Source: Planctomycetota bacterium (lineage in GTDB: Bacteria > Planctomycetota > Uabimicrobiia > Uabimicrobiales > Uabimicrobiaceae). From it: a stretch of DNA of 58,164 nucleotides. The stretch is taken from the NCBI GenBank assembly GCA_029260735.1, contig JAJDCR010000028.1, positions 1-58,164 on the forward strand, written 5' to 3'. Each line of letters opens with the position of its first letter. Within the stretch, counting starts at the first letter, position 1. The translations under genes and the position numbers were made by a program. Shown here one piece after another: positions 31,001 to 36,700 of this stretch. The notes under the pieces are model-generated. The model had not been told where the DNA came from. It searched no databases and was given only the letters and a program-made list of their open reading frames with translations.

Positions 31001-32273
31001 TCCACTCGCTAAAATAGTCCATAAAACTGTTGCCATAGGCATAATCTATTTGCCCTATATTTCCTACAATAGAAGAGGTGGAAGAAAACATGACAAAGAA
31101 ATCCAAGGCTTCTTCCTTGGTCACCTCATCGAGATTCACAAGACCTTGGACTTTCGGGGCAAGCACTGTCTTTACTTGAGAAAATGTTTTATGGGCGATA
31201 AGAGCATCTTGAAGAACCCCTGCACTATGAATAACTCCGTCTAAATGATGGTATCTTTCTTTGATCTGCGCAATAAGGCTTTTCATCTCTTTTAATTTAG
31301 ATAAATCCGCCTGGACATATTTTACTCCTTTGCCAAAATGATTGTGGGGGGAACGCCCACTGAGAATGACAATTGCATCATCGACTTTTTCTGTAATGTA
31401 CTGGGCAATGATACGACCTAAACCTCCTGCCCCCCCCGCAATAAGATAAACTCCTTTATTCTTCAGGGGAAACTCATTAAGTAAGCTATTTTGAGGTTTC
31501 CATTCCCTTATTTTCTTTACCTTTCGCTCATTGTCGTAGTAAACTTCCGTTTCATATATATTTTCACTTAGCTCTTTTTTTATAATTTCAATGTGTTGTA
31601 AAAAAGGAATGCTTGTCTCTAAACCCAAGGTTTTAATAGAGCATTTAGAACTTTCTCGGAGGACACTGCGGGCAAAACCACCGATAGCCTGATAGTGGGG
31701 AGAAAGCTTTTTTTTACTAACAGGATGAATATAAAGCAGTCGTAGAGCAGGGAACTCTTGTTTGATTACTTCTTGAGTTAGAAAAAATAGAGAGTAGATG
31801 CTATGCTCTAATTCAATCACTAATTTTTCTTTAGGAGAAGTGAGTTCTAGCGACCATTGGTGGATAATGTTTTGAGGACACTGGTTGTTTTTTTTCAGGT
31901 TCGTAAATAGTTTTCGGTAGTCTTCTGATGATCCTGGATTAATTCCAAATCTGTTCGAGGTTAGCTTTTGATAAGAGGAGGTGGGGCAAACCAAAATAAC
32001 TTGTTTGTTCCATTTTTCTTGTAAGGTAATTTGCAATTCTTGATTATTGCTGAAGAGTAAAATAGGCTCCGAGAGTGTTTTCGTTTTTATCTCTACTAAT
32101 TTTTCTTTTTCCCATTCAGGGATATAATACATTAACTCATTCTTGTGTTTTGAGGCTGAAAATATAGAGGGAAAGTTTCCTTTGAGGCGTTTGAATCCTT
32201 CTTCTTTTGAAATAACACCCTTTTCAATCAAGCGTAAAATTTCTAGCTTTTTTTGATAGTGCTTCCCTGCCAT
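11586..32273 (-). CDS. giant trans-AT PKS/NRPS, downstream half of the assembly line (6895 aa)
   Basis: Domain order: KR-ACP / C-A-ACP / KS-DH-KR-ACP / KS-ECH-ECH-ACP / KS-ACP / KS-ACP-sulfotransferase-C. There is no AT domain; post-KS linkers keep the LPTYPF...YW signature of trans-AT systems. Active-site Cys of the four KS domains: 1876, 3385, 4761, 5589, each with HGTGT and N(I)GH. Carrier Ser: 552, 1612, 3119, 4504, 5318, 6156. I start at ATG 32273 because GGAG lies 5 nt upstream; a TTG at 32300 would add nine residues without a better site. Starting with KR-ACP implies it continues a module begun on the rightward gene. It has two carriers with the beta-branching Trp, ends in an unusual ST-C unit and has no thioesterase. 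Residue numbers count from this ATG. Confidence 0.93.
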   Translation of the reverse strand: MAGKHYQKKLEILRLIEKGVISKEEGFKRLKGNFPSIFSASKHKNELMYYIPEWEKEKLVEIKTKTLSEPILLFSNNQELQITLQEKWNKQVILVCPTSSYQKLTSNRFGINPGSSEDYRKLFTNLKKNNQCPQNIIHQWSLELTSPKEKLVIELEHSIYSLFFLTQEVIKQEFPALRLLYIHPVSKKKLSPHYQAIGGFARSVLRESSKCSIKTLGLETSIPFLQHIEIIKKELSENIYETEVYYDNERKVKKIREWKPQNSLLNEFPLKNKGVYLIAGGAGGLGRIIAQYITEKVDDAIVILSGRSPHNHFGKGVKYVQADLSKLKEMKSLIAQIKERYHHLDGVIHSAGVLQDALIAHKTFSQVKTVLAPKVQGLVNLDEVTKEEALDFFVMFSSTSSIVGNIGQIDYAYGNSFMDYFSEWRLHKKRSGKTLSLNWPLWEEGGMSIPPQTKIFFDTMGIVPLSSNKGWEVFSLALASPFSQLAIFYGQRNKIKNLLENHDSSQNKIKEDKKSSPLYIQNVLIKITLTLLKTERSKLDLNKDISKFGFDSVLVMEFINKLNDAHQLELTPLEFFEHPTLASFAIYLKQNYGSKFLVPKGNGAPVGSNKTPRRKMELRSSFLKEPDKEEGREFALSEGQKGLWYIHMLSPQSSAYNLPMVFQIPENVEKSILKKAFSVVYQRHPILRTTFKRENNEPLQCVGKPQDLYFHEKNMTHFTRAEVREEIHREAKIPFHLEEGPLLKVILYTLADGENLLLFNIHHLIFDGVSLKIFMRELEECYRAAEKGEEPEFASRGNYYDFITWQEKMLGGKKGEKSLEYWQKTLVDKIVPLELPIDRPRSMVPSYQGTSYSLSLNETLKEDIDSLAKALNSTLFVTMLSAFKVLLHRYTQENSISVLIPAEGRPESRFENTMGYFANILVISSHVTGDSSFEAFTKQVQQSVFHALEHRHYPLPKLLEKLRFSKNIKEQPAFYFQRWTEEFSFLKPVDETHQEGEFDFVLEVIELQNSCKLYFKYNPQLFHRETITQLGNHYLQILKNLGQVYQEKISRLSFLTPPENYQLLTEWNNTQANYPQSKCVHQLFEEQARTSPEATAVIYEKEFLTYQELNERANQIAVYLENKGVKRGTLVGISIERSLEMMIGLMGILKAGGVYVPLDPNYPKDRINYMIEDAQISIVLTSSDIKNNENGKSVPKASVKPQDLAYVIYTSGSTGKPKGVKLRHLGLTNLVWAVAKSPGFSREDFMLSATTICFDVATLELFLPLVTGGKLEILPTKIIQNGIELRKKIESSNVSVMPGTPSLWEMLLAAQWQGKKSLRILCTGERLKEELAEKLLPRCEQLWNLYGPTEASVWSSFTQVKSAQNITIGRPLANMQYYVLDNHLEPVPLRCKGELYIGGDGVAQGYLNRPKLTKERFISSPFIPDKMLYKTGDIVRYLPSGEVEYLERKDQQIKLRGFRIELSEIESALEKMPQIKSATVVLREENDKVKILAAFLLFEKETSHTVLISFLKKWLPEYMIPSQFIILRSFPYTPNGKIDRSFLGRRKISEIKAVYGNKSQIALRENKSFPQGEAFLRDLLKRDLRKIISAIIEEDEHEISDYTHIGEYGFDSILFITLSVKLNKVYHLKLDPPLFYSYSTIDTLATHLASTQPEKMEEHYRKEWQNLPSQAVSNYIKKESQALPSPQILEQTEKKNISRRGSICQDIAIIGIGGRMPQSPNLDTFWDKLLEGEDLITEIPRQRWQEWWKDSPSILNEIEKNNCKWGGFIEGIDKFDASFFRITPREAEAMDPRQRILLETVWQTIENAGYNPYSLSGSNTGVFLGASSFEYFDIVNNASNEMNPYLATGIAHTMVANRISFLLDFHGPSVSVDSACSSSLVALHRALESIQSGECDLAIAGGANALLSPYSFFALSKTGMLSREGRCKTFDESADGYVRAEGVGAILLKPLAQAKQDQDYVYAVVKGSTENHGGRTHSVTTPNATAQSLLLVKAYQKANIDPSTVTYIETHGTGTPLGDPIEINGLKEAFSELYKSWNHQAPEVPHCGIGSVKSNIGHLEAAAGIAGVLKVLLAMQHKTLPASLHLKKQNPYIDIKGSPFYILNETKEWKPLADKNGNIIPRRAGVSSFGFGGTNAHVVLEEFDNEIISQKEDSQIILLSAKTKSALHKYVNNFILWLQQPLHFPLANIAYTLQVGREEMSERLALVVTSKAELIQKLQQYENGEKKITSFFEGNKISPSQGLIMEDEEGKVYLQSLIQKQKLNKVANLWTQGIEVDWKLLYSQKLKRVPLVTYPFEKKIHWPATQEKALQSTPLENIHPLLGKNTSNFKEQKFSTILTGNEFFLVDHVVANQKTLPGVAYIEMAIAAAKVTTGKEIASVNNIVWMQPITVEKKQEIFIHLYPQKEDVGYEVYSIRKNKRLVHSQGKVKLIDDNFKQTVLPSHQIEKIKKRCSKQLLGKECYELSKQGKIMYGQSFQAIEEVFYNENEALSRLKLSPTLESGFHQFFLHPSIMDGTLQTVGLLSSNLDLRHSYLPFALAKVEMISSLPQNCYAYALKLPNSSPDIQVYDLQILDDAGCLVLKMDSLSIRTIKKKENNFPSVMHYIPEWVIKDLSPESLEHSGKILFFAQDRALKKSLQGIAFEQIICVTPGQCYQRVSVTDFEINPQTQSDYEKLVATLIEEKILPEKVVHLWAEEDFSPVPSSLEQQLSQGLYSLFFLVQSLMRASIKNIEILYTYYNKEPAPLQASVSAFGKSVTLEAPGFVIKTIAFPDINLGKEIIVQELYKNYDTEIRYKKQHRWVKNWEQKSLLSPQPLQKSKIHFRKEGVYLITGGAGGLGLIFANYLVGKVKIIIITGRSSLDRSKQKQINDLRSQGLEVKYIQSNVNNLEETQSLIAQIKKESQHLHGIIHSAGLIQDSLIRNKTQEEMKSVLAPKVYGTLNLDQATQEEPLDFFIMFSSLSSVLGNLGQSDYSYANAFQDNFVSYRISQKRAGKTLSINWPMWSKGGMKVDEQTEKLAQKMGLHPLRTEEGLESFAQIMDSDLTQIAVINGKSQKIEELFQGKKEKPVSFTSKSVTKVDEDDLLRRIQNDLVEDVSDMLKVEIEEINIEEEMSEYGFDSILITTFSNRINDRYDLDLSPADFFEHGNIASFASFVKKEYMENFFEKEKDPSQMIKTLEEKTLPTPIEELGKIGELEKLEKPRFQHFHNSENRKTNLRQENSIQEIAIIGMSGVMPGSKDLSQFWQNLLEGKDLISEIPEGRFSWEDKNKMKTKRGGFIPDLDKFDAHFFRISPREAEFMDPQQRILLETVWKTIEDAGYNPEQLSGSKTGLFVGVCSADYAELTKSTLSNVDPYISTGNAHSVLCNRVSYILNFHGPSEPVNTACSSSLVALHRAVKSIQAQECEFAIAGGVNALISSTSFLAFSSSGMLSPDGKCKTFDSAADGYVRSEGVGTVFLKPLAQAEQDKDYIYAVIKGSALNHGGQVTSLTAPNPNAQAELLIDAYSKIDPASVSFIETHGTGTSLGDPIEINGLKKAFGEMYQRKAKIVSAKHCALGAVKTNIGHLESAAGIAGIFKILLSMQHKKLVRNIHFDEMNSYIELHDSPFYLLTENKTWESLTDETGKMIPRRAGVSSFGFGGANAHVVLEEYLNDISPYNDSPKVIVLSASTPKVLQEYVQALLEFLQKGNDFSLSDIAYTLQIGRKAMKERWAVVAANRQELIEILTSFTMGKARAKNFYRATVETKTKDELIFNDSLGKQFLQSVIQEGNLEKLGQLWTKGVDIDWKLLYLSQEPHRVPLPTYPFAKKRYWISDNVSHSSKKEGIEIELAAEKIKHPLGLSFLRDSFFSAETLEAIFTSTKSKSKSKAKPQRINLPTYPFAKKRYWFSAPQNNLIFSESKNLEKSPNISLFPAKASCVSLYDYGQGIFWIQISQPETKNTLSKIIIQELGQAFAKIEKETQAKVVIIAGTDSSFLRGGRSQQNEVVKQKLHQQIASFPIPVIAAMKGRAIGAGFLLGALCDFMICSEENLYSYTGFQDNFFPTKEEELLFLERFGQTQAKEFLCLEQASTGKQLQEKGWSCPILPLDQVESYGRELATVLANIPQESLRQLKKHLSRKICLRAEGLTNTNLSSSPKKPVKPVKSVKEEDQKTDNERQKEPIKKDIPSLKSLFTGPITWPRESSLKYDQRAGTTITLRSKVIKATSFPEGIILVKMVDEKAKNMLSPDLITGISEVFIHIRDREDYKVVVLTGYDNYFVCGGTKEGLLAIQKGKVRFTDTPIYHLALECKIPVISAMQGHAVGAGWSLGMFADFVLLSKEKRYTSPYMNYGFTPGAGSTLIFPHRMGYDLAREILFTGKEYQGREFQNKKGLAVLPSKEIYKSAMILAQRIVQFPRNTLIALKEEYTQNLKSQLEETYELELAMHEKTFVHNPEALLRIEENFQEKKEDLSPPTKQATSAISENSLGSDLLFSIASTLKKLLGEELCISEEEIDENSQFSDLGLDSITGVTWVQKINQEYKTAISATKIYNYPTLSELVLYVKQEVEKSGVLTNKSALNPTSSDSPLSPLPQKISFLLESEERNSPSSPFSQKTQSIAVIGMAGKFPQAKNIEEFWENIELGKNCISEIPEQRWDMNEYYDPNPMAPGTTNCKWMGSIEEVDQFDPTFFNISPREAEAMDPGQRLFLETCWHSIEDSGYNPHSLSGSKCGVFVGCAAGDYVQLLQSSNLSAQAFTGGAASILAARISYFLNLQGPCLSIDTACSSSLVAISNACDSLVMGSSDLALAGGVFIMAGPTLHIMATKAGMLSPDGQCFAFDQAANGFVPGEGVGVVFLKRLEDAQKDRDKIYGVIQGWGVNQDGKTNGITAPNPDSQTRLQQDIYDKYKINPEEIQLIETHGTGTKLGDPIEIEGLKNSFQKYTKERNYCALGSVKSNIGHLSTAAGVAGMIKVLLALQNKKLPPTINFTKLNEHIDLNKSPFYINTKCKSWDAPTKGIRQAAVSSFGFSGTNAHLVISEAPQEKNSFSELHSLSGAPVIITLSAQTKQQLHTYAQSLYDALEKKPNLRKNLVNLAYTSQVGRGAMDYRLAIIAHDDQELKKILSSYIQGKTDPNFFFAQAKEKSGLIGDTPEGKEYIEKLIQNQRHKTLAELWVNGNNIDWKTTYNLKRMQRLPNYPVYPFARERYWISPKSNQKNLPKTQASSQSPKVAHFEFSSFLSKPKKIALELLSTKDCPVKDKSPLGNKPSIPLNFVSSSVPLQNSSKAFPSNPSPPKEISNPSPLREISKETLQRELKTSLAQILYMKEENIDSEKSFIDVGLDSIVGVEWVQVINQKYGLSLSATKLYDYPTISQLAVFLKEEISKLSETFVPKIAKEKYPHPSSSIKESTSSTSFLPSPPLTVPILSASFSEKKNFSEKKNLCDKDKIAVIGMSGRYPQAKNLDEYWNNLVLGKNSIREIPTTRWDISQYYDKERGKKGKIYSKWLGMLDDIEFFDPLFFQISPAEANLMDPQHRLFLEESYKAFEDAGYSHEALSNKKCGVYLGIMGNEYSLLLAQKDSDSSEITGNSYAIAAARIAYYLNLKGPAIPIDTACSSSLVAIHLACQALRSKEVKMALAGGVSLYLTPQSYIGMCQAGMLSPEGQCKTFDDSANGFVPGEGVGAVVLKRLEDAIKDKDLIYGVILGSGINQDGKTNGITAPSVHSQIELEREIYSKYKINPESISYIETHGTGTKLGDPIELEALDTVFKEKTSQKNYCALASVKSNIGHTSAAAGVAGLQKVLLSMKHQELAPSLNFTKENSHFDFSDSPFYVNTERKPWKTVSSSLRRACVSSFGFSGTNAHLVLEEYLSDTPSQIITSLLGNSVYIVPFSAKNKSRLHEYIEIFRKFLPQNPNISLASLSYTLQTCRTAMKTRVVFFIQSLPELLEKLDSFLEEKNPQKTLSDQAPSKEDILDVLSESEMANLVETWTKKKEFSKITKLWVKGLSFDWNQLYGEGKPKRISLPTYPFARGKYWISASPQKQIVSSLVSFPSMNYSYFSKHTIDVGIMKGLVLKGNKIYGESKPQRISLPTYPFAKEKYWISESQSPLFSPKEKENKVISKSARLFKKLKEKKNSSQKIHLDKQKKEFAATLKEKISELTLVPENRIDDNTSFEDLGVASILGMKLITEIELHFGLRLYMSELLEYNTTRKLTDYLARELEKPRNQNEQKIIYLLSTPRAGSTLLRTIMMGHSEIFAPPELHILPFKTLEERSEILSKNNQEYLKEGFVETIAKLEKISPREAQLKMEELENKKLSPEETYQYLQNIMPQRYLVDKSPTYALDEKILWRAEQMEKKPFYLHLVRHPLAVMESFVRNRFDKMLGIKENPRQYAEKLWCSSNSKTKEFLAEIPEKRWMRILYEDLVQNPQEVVKKLCVHLGLNFEKDMLNPYEKNRMIYGLGDSSLTIGDPNFLQHDKIEAHLADAWKKDLDRVDELSKQTIRLGEQFGYNFSREKKYSLAPSQQSFINEFSSEPTCHIVHHHVFSLDKEIDLARWEKNLQQLGEKHPVLRNSFFQKKGIWGQREEKICGISLDHYDLANWEAKAKKEKIAKIERQMHQKIKVDQSPLWAFSLLSLGGRNYHIIMIIHHLITDGVSCALMIQDLFHFYENPQRKIILPKNSYQDYIHKVSLLTQKEKIKQRQFWSKHIPKTKMACPTDLNKGTNSIASEKTYQKRYSLKDWKIEEDLFPTLSVGLYEYLSQWLGCDTPIIIHRLHRRNTKTIGLYPETIGWFAGDIPLGLSLRKEKSSFDKIRKFSKSFHHIPMGGIGYEILAQEELLPFSHEVSSVRLNYQPHIPLKVSAKTETYLFEPPTHKRLYLLDLIVRNKKDHLLIIARYSNNFYKRNTIKNLVEGWVKHTCDLF
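16185..18500 (-). other. Module 10: KS-ACP with beta-branching carrier
   Basis: KS about 4592-5016 (Cys4761 in SIDTACSSSL). A long Ser/Pro-rich linker with a duplicated short segment (near 16436-16485) leads to an ACP (Ser5318) reading LDSIVGVEWVQVIN, again with the branching Trp. No ECH is fused here, so branching would need trans enzymes or ECHs from the previous module. Confidence 0.8.
18640..22610 (-). other. Module 9: KS-ECH-ECH-ACP, beta-branching
   Basis: KS about 3223-3652 (Cys3385 in PVNTACSSSL). Two crotonase-fold domains follow: ECH-A (about 3919-4120, short, divergent, ECH1-like position) and ECH-B (about 4172-4442) with MQGHAVGAGW and YTSPYMNYGFTPGAG, as in cis PksI/ECH2-type enzymes. 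The ACP (Ser4504) reads LDSITGVTWVQKIN, carrying the Trp that marks beta-branching carriers. No KR or DH, so the beta-keto group remains for branching. Confidence 0.8.
22790..27170 (-). other. Module 8: KS-DH-KR-ACP
   Basis: KS about residues 1704-2143 (Cys1876 in VDSACSSSL, with Ser before Ala where Thr is usual), then the LSAK...AYTLQVGR flanking subdomain and linker. DH about 2315-2590: His2348 in HVVANQKTLP, with Asn where Gly is usual, and intact IMDGTLQ. KR about 2595-3075: GGAGGLG, LIQD (B-type) and SDYSYANAF. ACP Ser3119 in GFDSI. Expected outcome: an alpha,beta-alkene directly after the amino-acid unit. Confidence 0.8.
27290..30420 (-). other. Module 7: NRPS C-A with an ACP-type carrier, glycine-like code
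   Basis: The C domain (residues about 619-1057) has the intact catalytic motif HHLIFDG (near 762). The A domain (about 1060-1560) has YTSGSTGKPKGV, YGPTE, YKTGD and NGKIDR. Aligned by eye to GrsA, the specificity residues read D-V-L-P-C-G-L-V-W, closest to the glycine pattern D-I-L-Q-x-G-L-I-W. The carrier (Ser1612) reads EYGFDSI, like a PKS ACP, not the GG(H/D)S of peptidyl carriers. Confidence 0.75.
30475..32273 (-). other. Split module 6, rear half: KR-ACP
   Basis: After about 50 residues with a helical EILRLIEKGVISKEEGFKRL motif comes a full KR: structural half, NADPH loop GGAGGLG (about residue 279), SAGVLQDAL (Asp of the B-type LxD pattern) and FSSTSSIVGN with catalytic Tyr in IDYAYGNSF. 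The ACP has GFDSV, Ser552. With no KS before it, this half must act on a chain from the KS-DH-DH end of the rightward gene. Confidence 0.8.
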
Positions 32274-32780
32274 GAATACTCCATTTCTATAGAAATACAA
32301 ATATAGTTTGCTTGCATCCTCTGATAATAGAAAATGAATCTAAGCAAATATCGATCCGATTCTCTTCGAACAAAAAAAACCTATTAAAACGCGGAGTAAA
32401 AGCTTTGTTTTTTCCCCTAGATTACTTAGATCACTATAGTTCACCAATATTGTGCTAATAGTAAACTAATACGGTAAGGAAGGTTTTCATTAAGCAGAGG
32501 CGAGATAACACCTCTGAAAACAGAGAAACGTGATTAATTTGTTTTGTTGGTGCAGTATTTGCTCAAAACAAACCAAGAAAAACTATTATCAAAAGGCTTT
32601 GGTACAAAATGAGACTTATTTTGAATTTTTGAAATTTTCTACTTGAGATCAGTAAAATTCATTATAATACACTTCACTTCTATGGCACACAAACTTTTTT
32701 TGAACCAACAGACATCATCTTTCATTTCTGTTTGATTCTGGCAGAGCTAAAGAGATGATTAAAAAAGGGAAGATAGAAAA
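32274..32780. promoter_or_regulatory. 507-nt divergent control region between the two giant genes
   Basis: No gene is seen. It holds a perfect 9-bp inverted repeat TTTGTTTTG/CAAAACAAA (32538-32546 and 32564-32572), a stem CAGAGG/CCTCTG (32495-32500 and 32511-32516) flanked by GTTTTC and GAAAAC, and a perfect -10 box TATAAT (32663-32668) for the rightward gene; the nearest -35-like TTGAGA is only 14 nt upstream. I cannot place the leftward promoter. The repeats are candidate operators. Confidence 0.4.
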
Positions 32781-33720
32781 ATGTCCTTTCAATATCTTAC
32801 GGAAAAGCGAGACTATATAATACGCCAGGCAACTTTAAAAGATTTAAAATCCCTTTCTAAACTAGAAACCCTTTGTTGGAAAAAAAAACTTCAAACCTCA
32901 GAATCTAAAATCAAAGCTCGGATCAAAAACTATCCTGAAGGACAGTTTATCCTGGAAAAAAAGAGGAAAATTGTCGGCGTAATCTATAGCCAGAGAATTG
33001 AAAATGCTAAGCTCCTTGAAGGGAAAACAGCCTCAACGGTGCACTCTCTCCATAAAAAATCAGGGAAAATAGTCCAACTTCTAGCCATTAACATTCATCC
33101 TCAAGTACAAAACCTAAGCTTAGGAGATCAACTCCTGGAGTTTGTGCTTCAAAATTGCACGAGCATTCGCGGAGTAGAATCTGTGGTCGGAGTGACCTTG
33201 TGTAAAGACTATGATTCTAGTAGCTCCCTCTCCTTTAGCGAATACATTCATAAGAAAAATGAGCGAGGAAAGGCCCAAGATGCTATTCTTTATTTTCACC
33301 AGTCCCACGGAGCCACTATCGAAAAAGAGTTGGAAGGTTATCGCCCTGCTGATATAGCTAACGAGGGCTATGGTGTTTTGATTTCTTACAAAATAGATCA
33401 AAGAGTTCCTCGTTTGGAAAAAGATCCTCCTTTTTCTTCCCTCCCAAAACCTCAAGAAGATGTGGGGCAGTTTTTGCAAAAGACTATAGAAATAGCCTTA
33501 GGAAAGAAAAAAAGAGTCTTTAAAATGGATCATCCTTTGATGGAAATGGGATTAGATTCTACTAATTTATTGCAACTCCAAGATTCTATATTGGATAGCT
33601 ATGGGGTTTTTCTGGAGCCGACATTTTTCTTTGAGTACAACACTCCTCAAAAAATAAGGGAGCACCTGAAGGAAATTTTGAGACTTTCGGAGGAAAAATC
33701 CACCCCTGCCTGTAAAGCAA
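32781..33720 (+). other. Loading unit: GNAT-ACP
   Basis: Residues 1-215 are the GNAT-like starter domain of trans-AT and cyanobacterial PKSs (YIIRQATLKDLKSL, CWKKKLQ, YPEGQFILE, GVIYSQRI). In characterised systems it supplies an acetyl starter to the adjacent ACP. The ACP reads GLDST with Ser260. An acetyl start is inferred by family. Confidence 0.85.
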
Positions 33721-36700
33721 AGCGAAAGTCTACCCTAGATAAATCCCCTCGTCCTAAACCAAATACTTCTACTTCAAAAGACATTGCAATTGTGGGAATT
33801 TCTTGCAAACTCCCTGGAGGGATTGAAACTCCTGAAGAGCTTTGGGAAGTTTTGGCTAAGGGAGAAAGTTTAGTTGGAGAATTACCCCAAGAAAGATTTA
33901 CTTGGCCTACCGAAATAGATCCTGAGACAACACACCCTGGGATCAATAGAGGAGGGTTCATTAAAGATATTGCCTGTTTTGATGCTTCTTTTTTCCGAAT
34001 TTCACCTAAAGAAGCTCAATGTATAGATCCGCAACAACGGATTCTCTTGGAACTCGCTTGGTCTTGTTTAGAGCAGGCAAGAGTGCTTCCCAAGGAACTA
34101 AAAGACAAGAATGTCGGAGTATTTGTCGGAGCCAGTGGGTCTGACTATGCTCGCTTACTCCAAGAAGCAGGAATCGAAGTAGAAGCACATCAGGCCACAG
34201 GGAACTCTTTGGCAGTATTAGCGAACCGGATTTCCTATTTCTTTGATTTTTCTGGCCCGAGTTTACAAATGGACACTGCTTGTTCTTCTTCTCTGGTAGC
34301 TGTTCACAGTGCTGTACGATCCTTACAGCAAAATGAGTGCTCACAAGCTTTGGTCGGAGGAGTGAACTTGATCTGTCACCCTGCTAACAGCATTGCTTAT
34401 TACAAAGCAGGGATGTTAGCCCAAGATGGGAAATGTAAGACCTTTGACTCTAGGGCCAATGGGTATGTTCGCTCCGAAGGTGCCGTCGTTATGCTATTAA
34501 AACCTTTAGAAAAAGCGATCCAAGAAGAAGATTTTATTTATGCGGTGATTAAGGGGAGTGCGACCAATCATGGGGGACTTTCGGGCGGACTAACGGTTCC
34601 CAATCCCCAAAAACAAGCAGAGTTACTAAAATCTGCTTGGAAAAATGCCGGAGTAACTCCTGAGCAGTTGAGTTATATTGAAGCCCACGGGACAGGCACA
34701 TCATTAGGAGACCCTATTGAAATAAAGGGAATGCAAAAAGCTTTTGCCAGTTTTTTTCCGAAAGAGTCTTCTCATTCCCCTTGGTGCGCACTTGCCTCCT
34801 TAAAAAGTAACTTAGGCCATTTAGAGGCTGCTGCGGGAATTGCTGGGGTCTTAAAAGCCATTTTGTGTATGCAAAAAAAACAACTTCCCCCTACCATTCA
34901 TTTTAAAAAGCTTAATCCAAAGATTCGCCTAGGAAAATCTCCTTTTTACATCGTAAAAAAGGTTCAAAAATGGGATATGCCGAAAAATCAGTTGAGATAT
35001 GCCGGAGTGAGTAGTTTTGGATCGGGTGGAAGCAATGCCCATATTGTTTTAGGAGAGTATGTTTCTCCTAAAAAAGGAAAAATAAAGCCCCGAGTGCTTG
35101 TTCCCCTTTACTCTTTTGCCAAGAAAAAACACTGGATTGCCGAAGTAAAACCTGAGCCAAGCTCTTTGCCAAAGGACTATAAGAAAATACTTCATCCACT
35201 GCTCCAGGAAAACATTGCTGAACAGAAGAAATTTTTGAATGTGCTCGATTTTTGGGGAAAAGGAGTGGTTTTAAACAGGGATAAACTCTCTAGAGGAATT
35301 CAACCAAGACGCATTAGCTTACCAACCTATCCTTTTGCCCAAAAAAAATCTTGGATTTCCGAGTATAAACCTCCATTTTTTCCAAAAAACAGATTGGTCT
35401 TAGAGAGATTTCACCCCATGCTCCATAAAACCACTTTAGCTTTATCATTTTTAAGTGAGCCTCTCTCCTCTGGTAAGGGTATAAAATGCATGAGTTTACC
35501 AGGTTATCCTTTTGCCAAAAAAAAATACGGGGTTACAGGATCTAAAACTAAGCCAAATATTTCTGCAGTAGGCAATAGGAAAATACTTCATCCGCTCTTG
35601 CATGAAAACACTTCTAATTTATTTGAACAAAGCTTTAGCTCAACTTTTACTGGTAAAGAGTTTTTTTTAAGAGATCATAAAGTAAATGGAAAAAAAATCC
35701 TACCCGCAGTGGCCTACTTAGAAATGGCCCAGGCTGCTGTAGAAAAAGCATTGGGAGGAGAAGAAGAAAGAGGATCTCTTCAATTTAAAAATGTTGTTTG
35801 GACCGAACCACTTTTTGTGAATGATTCTCCAAAAGATGTGCATATTAGATTGGTAGGAGAAGAGGAAGAAGAAATTTCTTATGAAATCTATACAAAAAAG
35901 AGAGAAGGAACTAGCTTGCACTCTCAAGGAGTTGCTCAGTTTAAACAAAGGGAAGAGCTTTCTGTTCTAGATATTTTCGCGCTGAAAGAGCAAATGAGGA
36001 GAGGCGTCTTGAAGGGGGAATCCTGCTACCAAGCCTTCCCCAGAATCGGACTGGACTACGGTCTAACTCACCAAGGAATAGTAGAAGTTTACCAAGGAAG
36101 AAATCAGGTTCTAGCAAAGCTATTTCTTCCTTTTACTATTGAAGACACAGAAAATGACTACGTTCTTCATCCGAGCCTGCTGGACAGTGCACTTCAATCT
36201 TCCATTGGCTTGTCCTTAAATCTTCCGTCCTTAGATAGTAACTTGATTTCTTTAAAGCCTAGCCTTCCGTTTGCTTTAGAGTCTGTGGAGATACTCAAAA
36301 CTTGCACAAAAAAAATGTATGCCTGGGTACGTTACTCCAGTGGTACGCATGTTGACAAAGTTCAAAAATTGGATATGGATCTTTGCGATGAGCTAGGAAA
36401 TATTTGCGTTAAGATAAAAGGAATTTCTTTCCGAAGGCTAGAAGAGCCGGAGTCTTTCCCAAAAGAGGCAGAACAAAATATAACCCTGGAAGAAAATGAG
36501 GTGGGGCTACAGCCTTTAGTTCCTCTATGGGACCCTATTACTCCCAAACTGATGTCGAAAATAACGGCTTCTTCGAATCATTCTGTGTGGATTGTTCCTG
36601 AAAAAGAAGGAGCTCTAGAAGCCTTCCGCAAAATCAAAGCACTGTTGAACTCAGGGTATGGCAATAAAGATATTGAGTGGACAATAATCACAAAAAAATC

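Noticed and set aside
32274..32300. TTG at 32300 as the start of the leftward giant gene
   Set aside because: The ATG at 32273 has GGAG 5 nt upstream; the extra nine residues have no support.
33120..33479. 119-codon minus-strand frame inside the GNAT region
   Set aside because: Antisense to a well-supported domain and without its own ribosome site or family.
34006..34344. 112-codon minus-strand frame opposite KS1
   Set aside because: Shadow of the KS active-site region; conservation belongs to the plus strand.
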